Of a DNA stretch of 64,000 nucleotides, positions 17,301-26,364 are shown one piece after another. This DNA is from Anaerosolibacter sp. (GTDB lineage: Bacteria; Bacillota; Clostridia; Peptostreptococcales; Thermotaleaceae), in the NCBI RefSeq assembly GCF_029240175.1, contig NZ_JARBTM010000010.1, forward strand, positions 1 through 64,000. Direction: 5' to 3'. Numbering within the stretch: position 1 is the stretch's first letter; every line of letters begins with the position of its first letter. A program made the translations under genes and the position numbers. Under the pieces are notes generated by a model. It saw only the letters and a list, made by a program, of their open reading frames with translations. It had not been told where the DNA came from and did not search any database.

Positions 17301-18494
17301 ATGCCATAATTTTTTAACTTTACTAAGAATTGCATCTGCTAGATCTTTTTTGGCCATCAAGTCATAATGCTCCTGATTACCTTCTCGATCAATGATTGTA
17401 ACAATATTGGTGTCAGATTTAAACCCGGCTCCCTCTCTTGTCAGATCATTGGCAACAATAAAATCCAAATTTTTCTTCTCTACCTTACTTTTAGCATTGG
17501 TAATCAGATCTTGGGTTTCTGCGGCAAATCCTACCAGGATTTGTTCAGCTTGTTTTCTTTGGCCTAGCTCTTTTAATATGTCTGGATTTCTTGTGAGCTC
17601 AACAACCCAGTCTCCCTCGCCTTTTTTGATCTTATTCTCAGCAACTGCTTTCGGTCTATAGTCAGCCACCGCAGCAGATTTAATAAACACATCCGCCCAG
17701 TTTAACTGACCCATTACAGCATCATACATCTCATGGGTCGTGTTGATATCTATTCGCTTTACGCCAGCTGGCGTTAAAAGATTTGTTGGTCCAGATATTA
17801 AAATCACCTCAGCACCCCGCTGAGCAGCCCTCTCCGCAATGGCATACCCCATTTTTCCAGAAGAATGATTGGTGATATACCGGACAGGATCTATTGACTC
17901 CCTTGTAGGACCAGCAGTTACCACGAGTTTCATACCATTCAAGTCGTTGGGGATATTTAGCATCTTTAGCACTTCTTCCACAATAACCTCAGGATCAGCT
18001 AATTTGCCTTTCCCATAATCCCCGCAAGCCAATCGTCCTGCTGCTGGCTCAATAAACGTATATCCCCTTGCTTCCAATTTTCGAATATTGTCCTGAACTA
18101 TAGGGTTTTCATACATATTCGTGTTCATAGCAGGTGCTACTAACACAGGTGCTTTTGTGGCCATGACAGTTGTTGTTAACATATCATCTGCTATGCCATA
18201 GGCAATTTTGCCTATTACATTTGCTGTTGCCGGCGCAATTAGAAACAAATCCGCCTTCTGAGCAAGGGAAATATGTTCTACATCCCAGGTTCTAGGTTCA
18301 TCGAACATATCTGTTACTACATAGTTTTGTGATAAGGATTGGAAGGTCAATGGCTGAACGAACTCCTGGGCAGATTTTGTCATAATCACATGTACATTTA
18401 TGCCCAGCTTTCGTAACCGACTAACCACATCTGCTGCCTTGTATACAGCAATGCCCCCTGTTACACCTAATACTACATTTTTATTTGTAAGCAT
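17292..18494 (-). CDS. coaBC: bifunctional phosphopantothenoylcysteine decarboxylase / phosphopantothenate-cysteine ligase
   Basis: The 400-residue fusion has an N-terminal flavin decarboxylase domain (CoaC) with GGIAVYKA, the flavin-site segment LIAPATANVIGKIA, PAMNTNMYENP, and the substrate-loop cysteine in RLACGDYGKGKL. A C-terminal ligase domain (CoaB) follows with TAGPTRESIDPVR and SAAVADYRP. It performs two consecutive steps of coenzyme A synthesis. It is 11 bases downstream of rpoZ in the yloC-remA-gmk-rpoZ-coaBC operon and ends at a terminator. Confidence 0.97.
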   Translation of the reverse strand: MLTNKNVVLGVTGGIAVYKAADVVSRLRKLGINVHVIMTKSAQEFVQPLTFQSLSQNYVVTDMFDEPRTWDVEHISLAQKADLFLIAPATANVIGKIAYGIADDMLTTTVMATKAPVLVAPAMNTNMYENPIVQDNIRKLEARGYTFIEPAAGRLACGDYGKGKLADPEVIVEEVLKMLNIPNDLNGMKLVVTAGPTRESIDPVRYITNHSSGKMGYAIAERAAQRGAEVILISGPTNLLTPAGVKRIDINTTHEMYDAVMGQLNWADVFIKSAAVADYRPKAVAENKIKKGEGDWVVELTRNPDILKELGQRKQAEQILVGFAAETQDLITNAKSKVEKKNLDFIVANDLTREGAGFKSDTNIVTIIDREGNQEHYDLMAKKDLADAILSKVKKLWHKE

Positions 18495-18505
18495 TTGACA
18501 CCTCT

Positions 18506-18709
18506 TTATTTTTCTGACTCAAGTCTTCTATACTGAATCTTATCATCAGCAATTTCATGGGTTGCAATGGTAACTGGTTTTGGTGACTGTACCTTTATTA
18601 GTTTTTCACTGCCGTCAATAATTTCCCTCGCCCTTTTTGCTGCTGCCACAACTAAGGTATATCGACTATCTACCTTTTCTAATAAATGATTGATTGATGG
18701 ATATAACAT
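18506..18709 (-). CDS. rpoZ: DNA-directed RNA polymerase omega subunit
   Basis: The 67-residue protein starts MLYPSINHLLEKVDSRYTLV and contains AAKRAREI, the conserved omega core that latches the beta-prime subunit and aids RNA polymerase assembly. Its ATG overlaps the gmk stop codon by one base (TAATG), indicating translational coupling. The gmk-rpoZ-coaBC order is standard. Confidence 0.95.
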   Translation of the reverse strand: MLYPSINHLLEKVDSRYTLVVAAAKRAREIIDGSEKLIKVQSPKPVTIATHEIADDKIQYRRLESEK

Positions 18710-19320
18710 TATATCTCCTCCTTAAATCTTGATATGATTGAATCAATGTCTTCCGTTATTCTACATCGTTCTGCTTTAATGATGGCTTTCACCTTATCAA
18801 CAGCTGCATCCACATCATCATTAACGACACAATAATCGTATTTCTTTACATAATTTATCTCATCGAATGCACTCTTAAATCTTTGTTCAATGGCAGCTTC
18901 TGTTTCTGTGCCCCTGTTTATAATTCTATGTTTTAACTCCTTGGCAGATGGAGGCAAAATGAATATAAAGACACCATGAGGATACTTCTCTTTAATTTGC
19001 AGTGCCCCTTGTATATCAATTTCTAATAAAACATTTTTCCCTTCTAGATTTTTCTCTTCCACATATTTTTTAGGCGTTCCATAGTAGTTGCCATAAACAT
19101 TGGCATACTCTAAAAATTCATCCTTTTCGATTAGGCTTTCGAATTCATTCTTGCTGAGAAAATAATAGTTCTTTCCTTCAATCTCACCTGTTCTAGGCGC
19201 CCTAGTAGTAGCAGATACAGAAAGCATTACATCTGGTTCCAGCTTCAATAACTGTTTACATATGGTACCCTTTCCAGCCCCAGATGGACCTGAAACAACA
19301 ATCAGTAATCCTTTGTTCAT
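18709..19320 (-). CDS. gmk: guanylate kinase
   Basis: The 203-residue kinase has P-loop SGPSGAGKGTI (residues 10-20), the GMP-binding TTRAPRTGEIEGKNYYF segment, and the lid region around HRIINRGTETE. It converts GMP to GDP with ATP. It is encoded between remA (17-base gap) and rpoZ (1-base overlap). Confidence 0.97.
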   Translation of the reverse strand: MNKGLLIVVSGPSGAGKGTICKQLLKLEPDVMLSVSATTRAPRTGEIEGKNYYFLSKNEFESLIEKDEFLEYANVYGNYYGTPKKYVEEKNLEGKNVLLEIDIQGALQIKEKYPHGVFIFILPPSAKELKHRIINRGTETEAAIEQRFKSAFDEINYVKKYDYCVVNDDVDAAVDKVKAIIKAERCRITEDIDSIISRFKEEI

Positions 19321-19337
19321 TATAAATTCTCCTTTTG

Positions 19338-19625
19338 CTACTCATTCTTCAAACAGTTTTCTGCAGCTTCTTTTCCAGCCTCATCTTTTGCTGTCAATCG
19401 GTGGGCAACGGTTTCTGGCTGTACCGCCGATAGAATAATATGATCACTGTCAGTGATGATTACTGCACGGGTTCTTCTGCCATAGGTTGCATCAATTAGC
19501 ATGCCTCTATCCCTTGCCTCTTGTATAATTCTTTTTATCGGTGCAGATTCCGGACTGACGATTGCTACCAAACGATTGGCAGACACAATGTTTCCAAATC
19601 CTATGTTAATTAGTTTTATACCCAT
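19338..19625 (-). CDS. remA: extracellular matrix/regulatory protein RemA (DUF370)
   Basis: The 95-residue protein starts [20 protein letters not shown] and contains [18 protein letters not shown], both typical of the DUF370/RemA family. In Bacillus subtilis RemA is a DNA-binding activator of biofilm-matrix genes and assembles into ring-like oligomers. In clostridia its targets are less defined. The yloC-remA-gmk order is conserved. Confidence 0.93.
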   Translation of the reverse strand: MGIKLINIGFGNIVSANRLVAIVSPESAPIKRIIQEARDRGMLIDATYGRRTRAVIITDSDHIILSAVQPETVAHRLTAKDEAGKEAAENCLKNE

Positions 19626-19635
19626 TTTTTACCTC

Positions 19636-20517
19636 CTATTCGATATTTTGAACCTGTTCCCTTATCTTTTCAAGTTCGCTCTTTACATCAACCACATGGT
19701 TAACAATCTCTAAATCGCTCGATTTAGAACCGATGGTATTGATTTCCCTATTCATTTCCTGGATTAGGAAATCTAGTTTACGCCCTATGGGCTGATGCTC
19801 TTCAAGGGATTTTTTAAGCTGACCAATATGACTATTGAGGCGAACAACTTCTTCTGTGATACTGCTTTTATCTGCGAATATAGCAACCTCCATACTCAGC
19901 CGACTATCATCAATCTGTATAGTATCCTCTAACATTTCAGTAATCCGCTCTCTTAGTTTATTTTTGTAATCCTGAACAATCTCTGGACTTTTCTTTTCTA
20001 TAGTTTTTATAATGCTTCCTATGTACTCACATCTACCGACGATATCTTCAGCCAGTTTTTCTCCCTCGGCCTGTCTCATCTTCATCAGCATCTCTATCGC
20101 TTTGACAACGGCGCCTTTTAAACACTGCCAGATTTCATCCTCATCCTCTTCCCTTGATTCAATGATAAACACATCTGGAAATTTTGACAATGTAGAAACA
20201 GATATATCATCTTTCACTTCAAAGCTTGCTTTGATTTCTTGAAGGCACTGATAATACTGACTAACTAGAGAACGATTCAACGATATTTTAGTATCACCCT
20301 CCCCAGTATTCTCCAAAGAAATGTAGACCTCAACTCTACCTCTTTTTACTTCATTTTTAATTAAATCCTTAATTTTTTCTTCCAGATAAGTTAATCTTTT
20401 TGGCATTCGTACAACAATATCATTATATCGATGATTTACGGATTTAATCTCAACAGTGAATTGCCTTTGGGCATCCTGTGCTTCACCTCTTCCAAATCCG
20501 GTCATACTCTTAATCAT
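19636..20517 (-). CDS. yloC: YicC/YloC-family endoribonuclease
   Basis: The 293-residue protein begins MIKSMTGFGRGEA and ends with a helical domain containing GRKLDFLIQEMNREINTIGSK, the two conserved blocks of the YicC/YloC family. Members are endoribonucleases implicated in RNA turnover. It is the first gene of the yloC-remA-gmk-rpoZ-coaBC cluster and divergent from rqcH, with a 262-base AT-rich gap that must hold both promoters. Confidence 0.92.
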   Translation of the reverse strand: MIKSMTGFGRGEAQDAQRQFTVEIKSVNHRYNDIVVRMPKRLTYLEEKIKDLIKNEVKRGRVEVYISLENTGEGDTKISLNRSLVSQYYQCLQEIKASFEVKDDISVSTLSKFPDVFIIESREEDEDEIWQCLKGAVVKAIEMLMKMRQAEGEKLAEDIVGRCEYIGSIIKTIEKKSPEIVQDYKNKLRERITEMLEDTIQIDDSRLSMEVAIFADKSSITEEVVRLNSHIGQLKKSLEEHQPIGRKLDFLIQEMNREINTIGSKSSDLEIVNHVVDVKSELEKIREQVQNIE

Positions 20518-20779
20518 ACCAATTCATCCTTCCGTTATATATTTAAACTTAATCGCCATTTTAAGCATTTTGAAATCTTTTCCTAAAAATAGTATATCAT
20601 AGCTTATAATTATATCATTTTTATTAACAAAAAATAAGCTATATAAACTATTTTTACAATTAATATTTTTATCAATACATCTCTTGTACAATTTTCACTG
20701 AATTTATGCGGCACTTTTAATTATCTATAAATAGTGTTATACTCTACAAATGAAAGTACAATAGTTTGGAGGAATCTTT

Positions 20780-22561
20780 ATGCCATTAGATGGATTGGTT
20801 GTTTCAGCAATCGTTGATGAATTACATTCATCAATTTACCATGGAAAAATCGAAAAGGTTTATCAACCCGAGAATGACGAAATAAGCCTACTTATTCGGT
20901 GCATGGGAAAGAACTATCGATTGGTTGCTTCTGCAAGCAGTCATAATCCAAGAGTCCACATCACTACCAGTAACAAGCAAAATCCCGTTTCCCCTCCTAT
21001 GTTTTGCATGCTTATGCGAAAGCATCTGCAAGGTGGTAAAATCACTGCTATCCACCAAAAAGACTTTGAAAGAATTATAATCATTGATATAGAAAACTAT
21101 GATGAGCTTGGGTCTTTATCCATTAAGCAATTAATCATTGAGATCATGGGGAAACACAGCAACATTATCTTGGTTGATAAAGCACAGAATAAAATTTTAG
21201 ATAGTATCAAACGTATATCAGGGGATCTTAATCGATATCGAGAAATTCTTCCTGGCAAAACATACATTAACCCCCCTGATCAAGGGAAAGCAAACCCTCT
21301 TTTACTTAACAAGGAAAATTTCAGCGATCTCCTTCAAGGACTAACCCAGGGTACGGTTCTATACAAAGCTCTATATACATCGTTACAAGGTATCAGTCCT
21401 ATAACAGCTATGGAAATCTGCAAAAGGGCAAAACTTGATGATGATATTGCCTTGGTCAATTTAACTTCTAATACTTATAATGACCTGTGGTATGCTTTTC
21501 ACCATATGATGCAATCCATAAAACACAAAACCTATATACCAAACCTGATCAGGGACAAAGTTGACCATCACGTGATAGATTTTGCTTCAATTTTGCTGGA
21601 GCATTATCAAGGAGTTTATGATACCCTAACTTTTGACTCCATCAGTGAAGTTCTTGAAGACTACTACTATCACAGAGACCTACAAGAAAGATTAAAGCAA
21701 AAATCTGTGGATTTACGGAAATTTGTACAACAATCCCTCGATAAGCTATATAAGAAATTGCAGAACTTAGGAGAAGATTTACGCGCTGCTGAAAAATCAG
21801 AAGATTATAGAGTCTATGGTGAATTGCTCACGGCAAATCTCCATCTCATTAAAAAAGGAAATACTGAGGTAGAGGTCGTTAACTATTATGATGAAACTGG
21901 GGGTACAGTCCTTATACCTTTAGATGCCCATCTATCTCCCGCTCAGAATGCCCAACGTTATTTTAAACGATACGGAAAATCCAAAACTGCAGTAAAGGAA
22001 ATCGATCATCAGTTACAAGAGGCACAACAGGAAATAAAATACTTCGAGAACATATTGGTATTTATAGAGAATGCCACAGAAATTCAGGATCTTGATGATG
22101 TGAGAAGTGAACTTATTGATGAAGGCTATTTAAAAAAGCGTCGGGATAAGACAGACAAAAACAAAGGAAGAGCTAAGCCTTTATGCTTTATTTCATCGGA
22201 TGGTTTTGAAATTCTTGTAGGTAAAAACAACAAACAGAACGACGAACTGACATTAAGAGTAGCTTCGAAAAAAGACTTATGGTTCCATACCAAAGATATA
22301 CCTGGTTCCCATGTAATCGTATTAAGTAAAAGCCTTGAAGTACCTGAAAAAACGATTCTAGAAGCTGCTGCTTTAGCCGCTTTCCACAGCAAGGGTAAGG
22401 TTTCCGAGAATGTACCCGTTGACTATACCGAGGTTAAAAATGTTAGAAAGCCTAACGGCGCCAAGCCTGGGATGGTCATTTATGAAAGTCACCGAACGAT
22501 CTATGTAACACCTTCAAATGATATCATTAACCAATTAACAAATAAGACCGAGTCCAAATAG
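20780..22561 (+). CDS. rqcH: ribosome-associated quality control protein RqcH (NFACT family)
   Basis: The 593-residue NFACT protein has an NFACT-N domain (to about 200, MPLDGLVVSAIVDEL start), a helix-hairpin-helix and long coiled coil (about 270-440), and a C-terminal NFACT-R domain with LWFHTKDIPGSHVIV. RqcH binds stalled 50S subunits and adds alanine tails to nascent chains. Older annotation calls this fibronectin-binding protein. ATG at 20780 follows TTGGAGGAA. It is one of only two well-supported plus-strand genes, and a strong terminator follows directly. Confidence 0.95.
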   Translation: MPLDGLVVSAIVDELHSSIYHGKIEKVYQPENDEISLLIRCMGKNYRLVASASSHNPRVHITTSNKQNPVSPPMFCMLMRKHLQGGKITAIHQKDFERIIIIDIENYDELGSLSIKQLIIEIMGKHSNIILVDKAQNKILDSIKRISGDLNRYREILPGKTYINPPDQGKANPLLLNKENFSDLLQGLTQGTVLYKALYTSLQGISPITAMEICKRAKLDDDIALVNLTSNTYNDLWYAFHHMMQSIKHKTYIPNLIRDKVDHHVIDFASILLEHYQGVYDTLTFDSISEVLEDYYYHRDLQERLKQKSVDLRKFVQQSLDKLYKKLQNLGEDLRAAEKSEDYRVYGELLTANLHLIKKGNTEVEVVNYYDETGGTVLIPLDAHLSPAQNAQRYFKRYGKSKTAVKEIDHQLQEAQQEIKYFENILVFIENATEIQDLDDVRSELIDEGYLKKRRDKTDKNKGRAKPLCFISSDGFEILVGKNNKQNDELTLRVASKKDLWFHTKDIPGSHVIVLSKSLEVPEKTILEAAALAAFHSKGKVSENVPVDYTEVKNVRKPNGAKPGMVIYESHRTIYVTPSNDIINQLTNKTESK

Positions 22562-22577
22562 ACTCGGTCAATTTTTT
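22546..22577 (+). terminator. intrinsic terminator of rqcH
   Basis: GACCGAGTC, 6-base loop, GACTCGGTC, then AATTTTTT. The perfect 9-bp stem begins inside the end of rqcH. No separate terminator is evident for the converging uraA gene, so part of this stem might serve both strands. Confidence 0.85.
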
Positions 22578-22632
22578 ACCTTATTTAAAAAGCTGTATCC
22601 TATTCCAATCGATTAACCGCACAATGGCAACC

Positions 22633-23880
22633 TTACTTTTGAACTGGCAGTAATTTATTAGATACAATCCCAACAATTGCTGCTAAGCTGAGACCAGTTA
22701 GTTTAGCGTTTTCGGTAATCGTAATCCCAACAGGAACATCTGTAACTACCGTAGTACCAATACCTAATACCAAAATCAGTGATGCTATGATTAGGTTTCG
22801 ATTATCTGTAAAATCAATATTTCCTTCCGCTACAGTTCTCATCCCAATGCTTGCAATCATACCAAATAAAATCAAGCTGATACCGCCCATAACTGCAGTA
22901 GGTATTGTTTGAATCATTGCCCCGAACTTTCCGATAAAGCTCAATCCAATCGCTATGCAAGCAGCAATCCTTAGTATGGATGGATCATAAACTTTTGTTA
23001 CTGCCAATACGCCTGTGTTTTCACCATAAGTCGTGTTAGCAGGTCCGCCGATCATTCCAGCCAACAGTGTGGCTAAACCATCCCCAAGCAATGTTCTGTG
23101 TAAGCCTGGATCTTTAAAAAAGTCCTTTCCAACGACTGCACCATTCGTCGTAATATCCCCCACATGCTCCATAAACACTACTGCTACAATAGGAGCGATA
23201 AGTGCGATTGCTCCTAAATTAAACTTAGGAAAAGTGAACTGTGGCATTTGAATCACTGAAGCTTGCTGTATCGCACTGACATCTACCAAGCCTAAGAAGC
23301 TGGCAGCAATATATCCTACAACTACACCTGAAAGTATTGGCAGAAGCTTAAAGAATCCTTTTGCAAAGATTGACACCGCCATTACTGTTAATACTACAAT
23401 CACAGCTACTCCCCAATGGCTTGCAGCCATCCTAATAGCTACAGGGCTTAGATTTAAACCGATGACGATAATCATAGGCCCAGTTACTACTGGGGGTAAG
23501 AAGCTTTTAATTGTATCAGCACCAAATATTTTTACGATTGCAGAAAGTATAACATAGAGTAAACCTGCAACAACGATACCGCCTTGGGCATATTCGAGAC
23601 CTCCATAGGCCTTATCAACCATCTGAATAACAGGAATAAATGCAAAGCTTGAACCCAAGAACACAGGCACCTTATTTTTTGTTACAAAGTGGAAAAGCAG
23701 CGTACCACACCCTGCAGCAAAGAGCGCTACCGCTGGGTTTAAGCCAGTTAAAAGTGGAACCAGTACTGTGGCGCCAAACATTGCTAACACATGTTGAATA
23801 CCTAAAACTAATTTCTTTTCAAGACGCACGCCTTCAAATTCATTGCTCTTTGAATTAATTTTTACCGCTGTTTCTGCCAT
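22633..23880 (-). CDS. uraA: uracil permease (NCS2 / UraA-PyrP family)
   Basis: The 415-residue protein has many hydrophobic helices and NCS2 signatures such as GIQHVLAMFGATVLVP, GSSFAFIPVI, the MEHVGDITTNGAVVG loop and GGPANTTYGEN. It probably imports uracil by proton symport. It follows pyrR and has its own PyrR-box leader, so pyrimidine control is expected. ATG at 23880 lies 7 bases after AAGGAGG, which can be sequestered by the leader. Confidence 0.95.
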   Translation of the reverse strand: MAETAVKINSKSNEFEGVRLEKKLVLGIQHVLAMFGATVLVPLLTGLNPAVALFAAGCGTLLFHFVTKNKVPVFLGSSFAFIPVIQMVDKAYGGLEYAQGGIVVAGLLYVILSAIVKIFGADTIKSFLPPVVTGPMIIVIGLNLSPVAIRMAASHWGVAVIVVLTVMAVSIFAKGFFKLLPILSGVVVGYIAASFLGLVDVSAIQQASVIQMPQFTFPKFNLGAIALIAPIVAVVFMEHVGDITTNGAVVGKDFFKDPGLHRTLLGDGLATLLAGMIGGPANTTYGENTGVLAVTKVYDPSILRIAACIAIGLSFIGKFGAMIQTIPTAVMGGISLILFGMIASIGMRTVAEGNIDFTDNRNLIIASLILVLGIGTTVVTDVPVGITITENAKLTGLSLAAIVGIVSNKLLPVQK

Positions 23881-23888
23881 AAAAAATA

Positions 23889-23967
23889 CCTCCTTGAATT
23901 TAGATTTAAGGAGGGAGATATACTTCCATTATCTCCCTTATCAGCCTCGCAGGACTGATTTAAAAGG
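23889..23967 (-). promoter_or_regulatory. PyrR-binding leader of uraA with possible Shine-Dalgarno sequestration
   Basis: The minus strand carries a PyrR-type hairpin (23967-23936) with the loop TCCTGCGAGGCT between CCTT and AAGG arms. Its end overlaps a second hairpin, GGGAGATA/TATCTCCC (23937-23913). That hairpin in turn overlaps CCTCCTT (23914-23908), an exact complement of the uraA ribosome site AAGGAGG (23895-23889). No T-run follows, so control by translation rather than termination is inferred. Confidence 0.7.
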
Positions 23968-23991
23968 TTAAAGGGTCTTAAAATTCACTTT

Positions 23992-24537
<546 letters not shown>

Positions 24538-24564
24538 TCATATAAAAATTTGACAGTATAAAAA

Positions 24565-24590
24565 AACTTCTTACCCAAGGGCAAGAAGTT
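24565..24590 (-). terminator. PyrR-controlled leader terminator upstream of pyrR
   Basis: On the minus strand AACTTCTTGCCC and GGGTAAGAAGTT pair (one mismatch), followed by a run of T. It lies 40-60 bases before the pyrR start and downstream of a PyrR hairpin, so it is the regulated terminator. Confidence 0.85.
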
Positions 24591-24631
24591 ATCTACATGA
24601 ATAAAATGCTAGAAAAATTTCATTGTAGAGT

Positions 24632-24661
24632 CCTTACTGCCTCACGGGGCAAATTTAAAGG
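24632..24661 (-). promoter_or_regulatory. PyrR-binding hairpin in pyrR leader
   Basis: CCTTTAAATTTGCC, loop CCGTGA, GGCAGTAAGG on the minus strand is the anti-antiterminator with the CCNNNGAGGC-type loop recognised by PyrR. A possible antiterminator stem (CTACAATGAA/TTCATGTAG) lies between it and the terminator at 24565-24590. Confidence 0.8.
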
Positions 24662-24693
24662 TGTTTGTTTCTATATTAGATTAGCATAATTTC

Positions 24694-25623
24694 TCACCTT
24701 TGTCTATATAGATTTTCAATTGTTTTAATAATTTTGCTAAAATGGTCTGGGATATCTGCATGAAATTCCATATATTCGCCCTTCGTAGGATGAATAAATC
24801 CTATAGTCTGAGCATGTAACATTTGTCCATTCGTATGAAACTTTTCCTTCTTTTGACCATAGATAGGATCACCCACAAGGGGATGATGTATATATGTCAT
24901 ATGTACACGAATTTGATGGGTCCTGCCGGTTTCTAGTTTTGCTTCAATCAAAGAATACTCTCCATATCTTTCTAAAACACGAAAGTGGGTAACAGCATTT
25001 TTTCCGTTTCTATCTACAACCGCCATCTTCATACGATCTACAGGATGTCTCCCAATAGGCGCATTGATCGTTCCCCGTTCTTCCTTAATATTGCCGTGAA
25101 CCATGGCAATATATATCCTGTTAATGGAGTGCTCCTTTAGCTGTTCAGCTAGACTTCGATGGGCTTTGTCATTCTTGGCTACCATGAGAAGTCCGCTCGT
25201 ATCCTTATCAATCCGATGAACAATACCAGGTCGAATGACACCATTAATAGACGATAGATTTTTACAATGATAAAGCAATGCATTTACCAAAGTTCCTTTG
25301 TAATTGCCTGGAGCTGGATGTACCACCATTCCTTGGGGTTTGTTAACAACGACTACATCCTCATCCTCATATATAATATCAATCGGAATATTTTCAGCGT
25401 CAACCTTAAGCAGTTCAGGATCTGGAATCTCAACTTCGATTTCATCATTTTCAATAACTTTATACTTTTTAACGATGTCCCTATTACCATTAATCTGAAT
25501 ATTTCCTTGCTCAATCAATTTCTGTATAAAACTTCGTGATAGATGATCTAACTGATTGGCAATGTATACATCCAGACGTTGTCCCTCATCCATATCATCA
25601 ACAATAAATTTTTGTATTTCCAA
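24694..25623 (-). CDS. 23S rRNA pseudouridine synthase, RluD/YlyB family
   Basis: The 309-residue protein has an N-terminal S4 RNA-binding domain (SRSFIQKLIEQGNIQING) and a pseudouridine synthase domain with the catalytic Asp in HRIDKDTSGLLMVAK. The RluD/YlyB subfamily modifies 23S rRNA. The start is TTG at 25623, behind AAGGAAG. It lies 15 bases after lspA, the conserved lspA-ylyB pair preceding pyrR. Confidence 0.93.
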   Translation of the reverse strand: MEIQKFIVDDMDEGQRLDVYIANQLDHLSRSFIQKLIEQGNIQINGNRDIVKKYKVIENDEIEVEIPDPELLKVDAENIPIDIIYEDEDVVVVNKPQGMVVHPAPGNYKGTLVNALLYHCKNLSSINGVIRPGIVHRIDKDTSGLLMVAKNDKAHRSLAEQLKEHSINRIYIAMVHGNIKEERGTINAPIGRHPVDRMKMAVVDRNGKNAVTHFRVLERYGEYSLIEAKLETGRTHQIRVHMTYIHHPLVGDPIYGQKKEKFHTNGQMLHAQTIGFIHPTKGEYMEFHADIPDHFSKIIKTIENLYRQR

Positions 25624-25638
25624 AAGCTTTCTTCCTTT

Positions 25639-26082
25639 CTAACTCTTTTGGGGCCTATCAATAATTATCATATAATAACTTAAAAGAATAGCACCACAAA
25701 CAATGGCCATATCTGCAATATTGAACACAGGCCAGACCCTAAAATCAAAAAAATCTCTTACATATCCAAATTGAATTCTATCAATCAAGTTTCCAATAGC
25801 TCCCGCAATTATTAGGGTTAGACTGAACTTCATCGCAGGGTGAACTTTTTCCTGAGTTCTTAAAAAAAAGAACGTCCCTATAACAACCGCCAGCGTCATA
25901 ATGATAAAAAATAGTTTTTGATTTCTTAAAATCCCAAAAGCTGCGCCATAATTATGTACATAGGTGATATGAAAAATATTGTGAATGATAGGAATTGATT
26001 CATTCTCTAATAAATTTCCTTGGACATACTGCTTTGAAATTTGATCTAATGCAATAATTAAAACGATTAATATATAATTCAT
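25639..26082 (-). CDS. lspA: lipoprotein signal peptidase (signal peptidase II)
   Basis: The 147-residue protein has four predicted transmembrane helices and the catalytic aspartates in NLIDRIQFGYVRDF and VFNIADMAI. It cleaves lipoprotein signal peptides after diacylglyceryl attachment. A candidate substrate encoded here is PstS. It precedes rluD by 15 bases and comes after the yteA/52-aa ORF transcript, which ends at a hairpin. Confidence 0.96.
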   Translation of the reverse strand: MNYILIVLIIALDQISKQYVQGNLLENESIPIIHNIFHITYVHNYGAAFGILRNQKLFFIIMTLAVVIGTFFFLRTQEKVHPAMKFSLTLIIAGAIGNLIDRIQFGYVRDFFDFRVWPVFNIADMAIVCGAILLSYYMIIIDRPQKS

Positions 26083-26150
26083 CCTATACCCCCTTTAATT
26101 TATCCATTAGATTATATCATAATTTGCAAGTGATGATATAAGTAAGTTAT

Positions 26151-26177
26151 AACAAAAGTGAAGCAATGCTCCACTTT
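26151..26177 (-). terminator. terminator after the 52-aa ORF
   Basis: On the minus strand AAGTGGAGC, ATT loop, GCTTCACTT (one G-U pair), then TTGTT. The stem starts two bases after the stop codon of the 52-residue ORF. Confidence 0.7.
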
Positions 26178-26336
26178 CTAAAGTTCTCCATCATATAGTT
26201 GAATTATTTTTTTACAGGTATCTTCATCCTCACGTTCAGCCGCTACAGAGACAAGAATATTTGCATCAGCGACTTCACTAAAACCGCCCATACCGCTTAC
26301 GTTTGGATCAGCTGCATATAAGGATCTTAGCTCCAT
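26178..26336 (-). CDS. small acidic conserved-looking protein, 52 aa, unknown
   Basis: The frame from ATG 26336 encodes 52 residues with a soluble, acidic composition: MELRSLYAADPNVSGMGG, then SEVADANILVSVAAERE and a lysine-containing tail ending LYDGEL. It begins 29 bases after the yteA-like gene and its stop abuts a terminator, so it is the natural last gene of that transcript. No strong ribosome site precedes the ATG. A better one (AGGTGATGG) serves a nine-codon frame just upstream, so reinitiation or an alternative start is possible. I recognise no family. Confidence 0.5.
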   Translation of the reverse strand: MELRSLYAADPNVSGMGGFSEVADANILVSVAAEREDEDTCKKIIQLYDGEL

Positions 26337-26364
26337 GGATATCTCACTGACGTCATACCATCAC

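Noticed and set aside
24565-24661. T-box riboswitch in the pyrR leader
   Set aside because: No T-box consensus is present. The conserved loop and terminator fit a PyrR attenuator.
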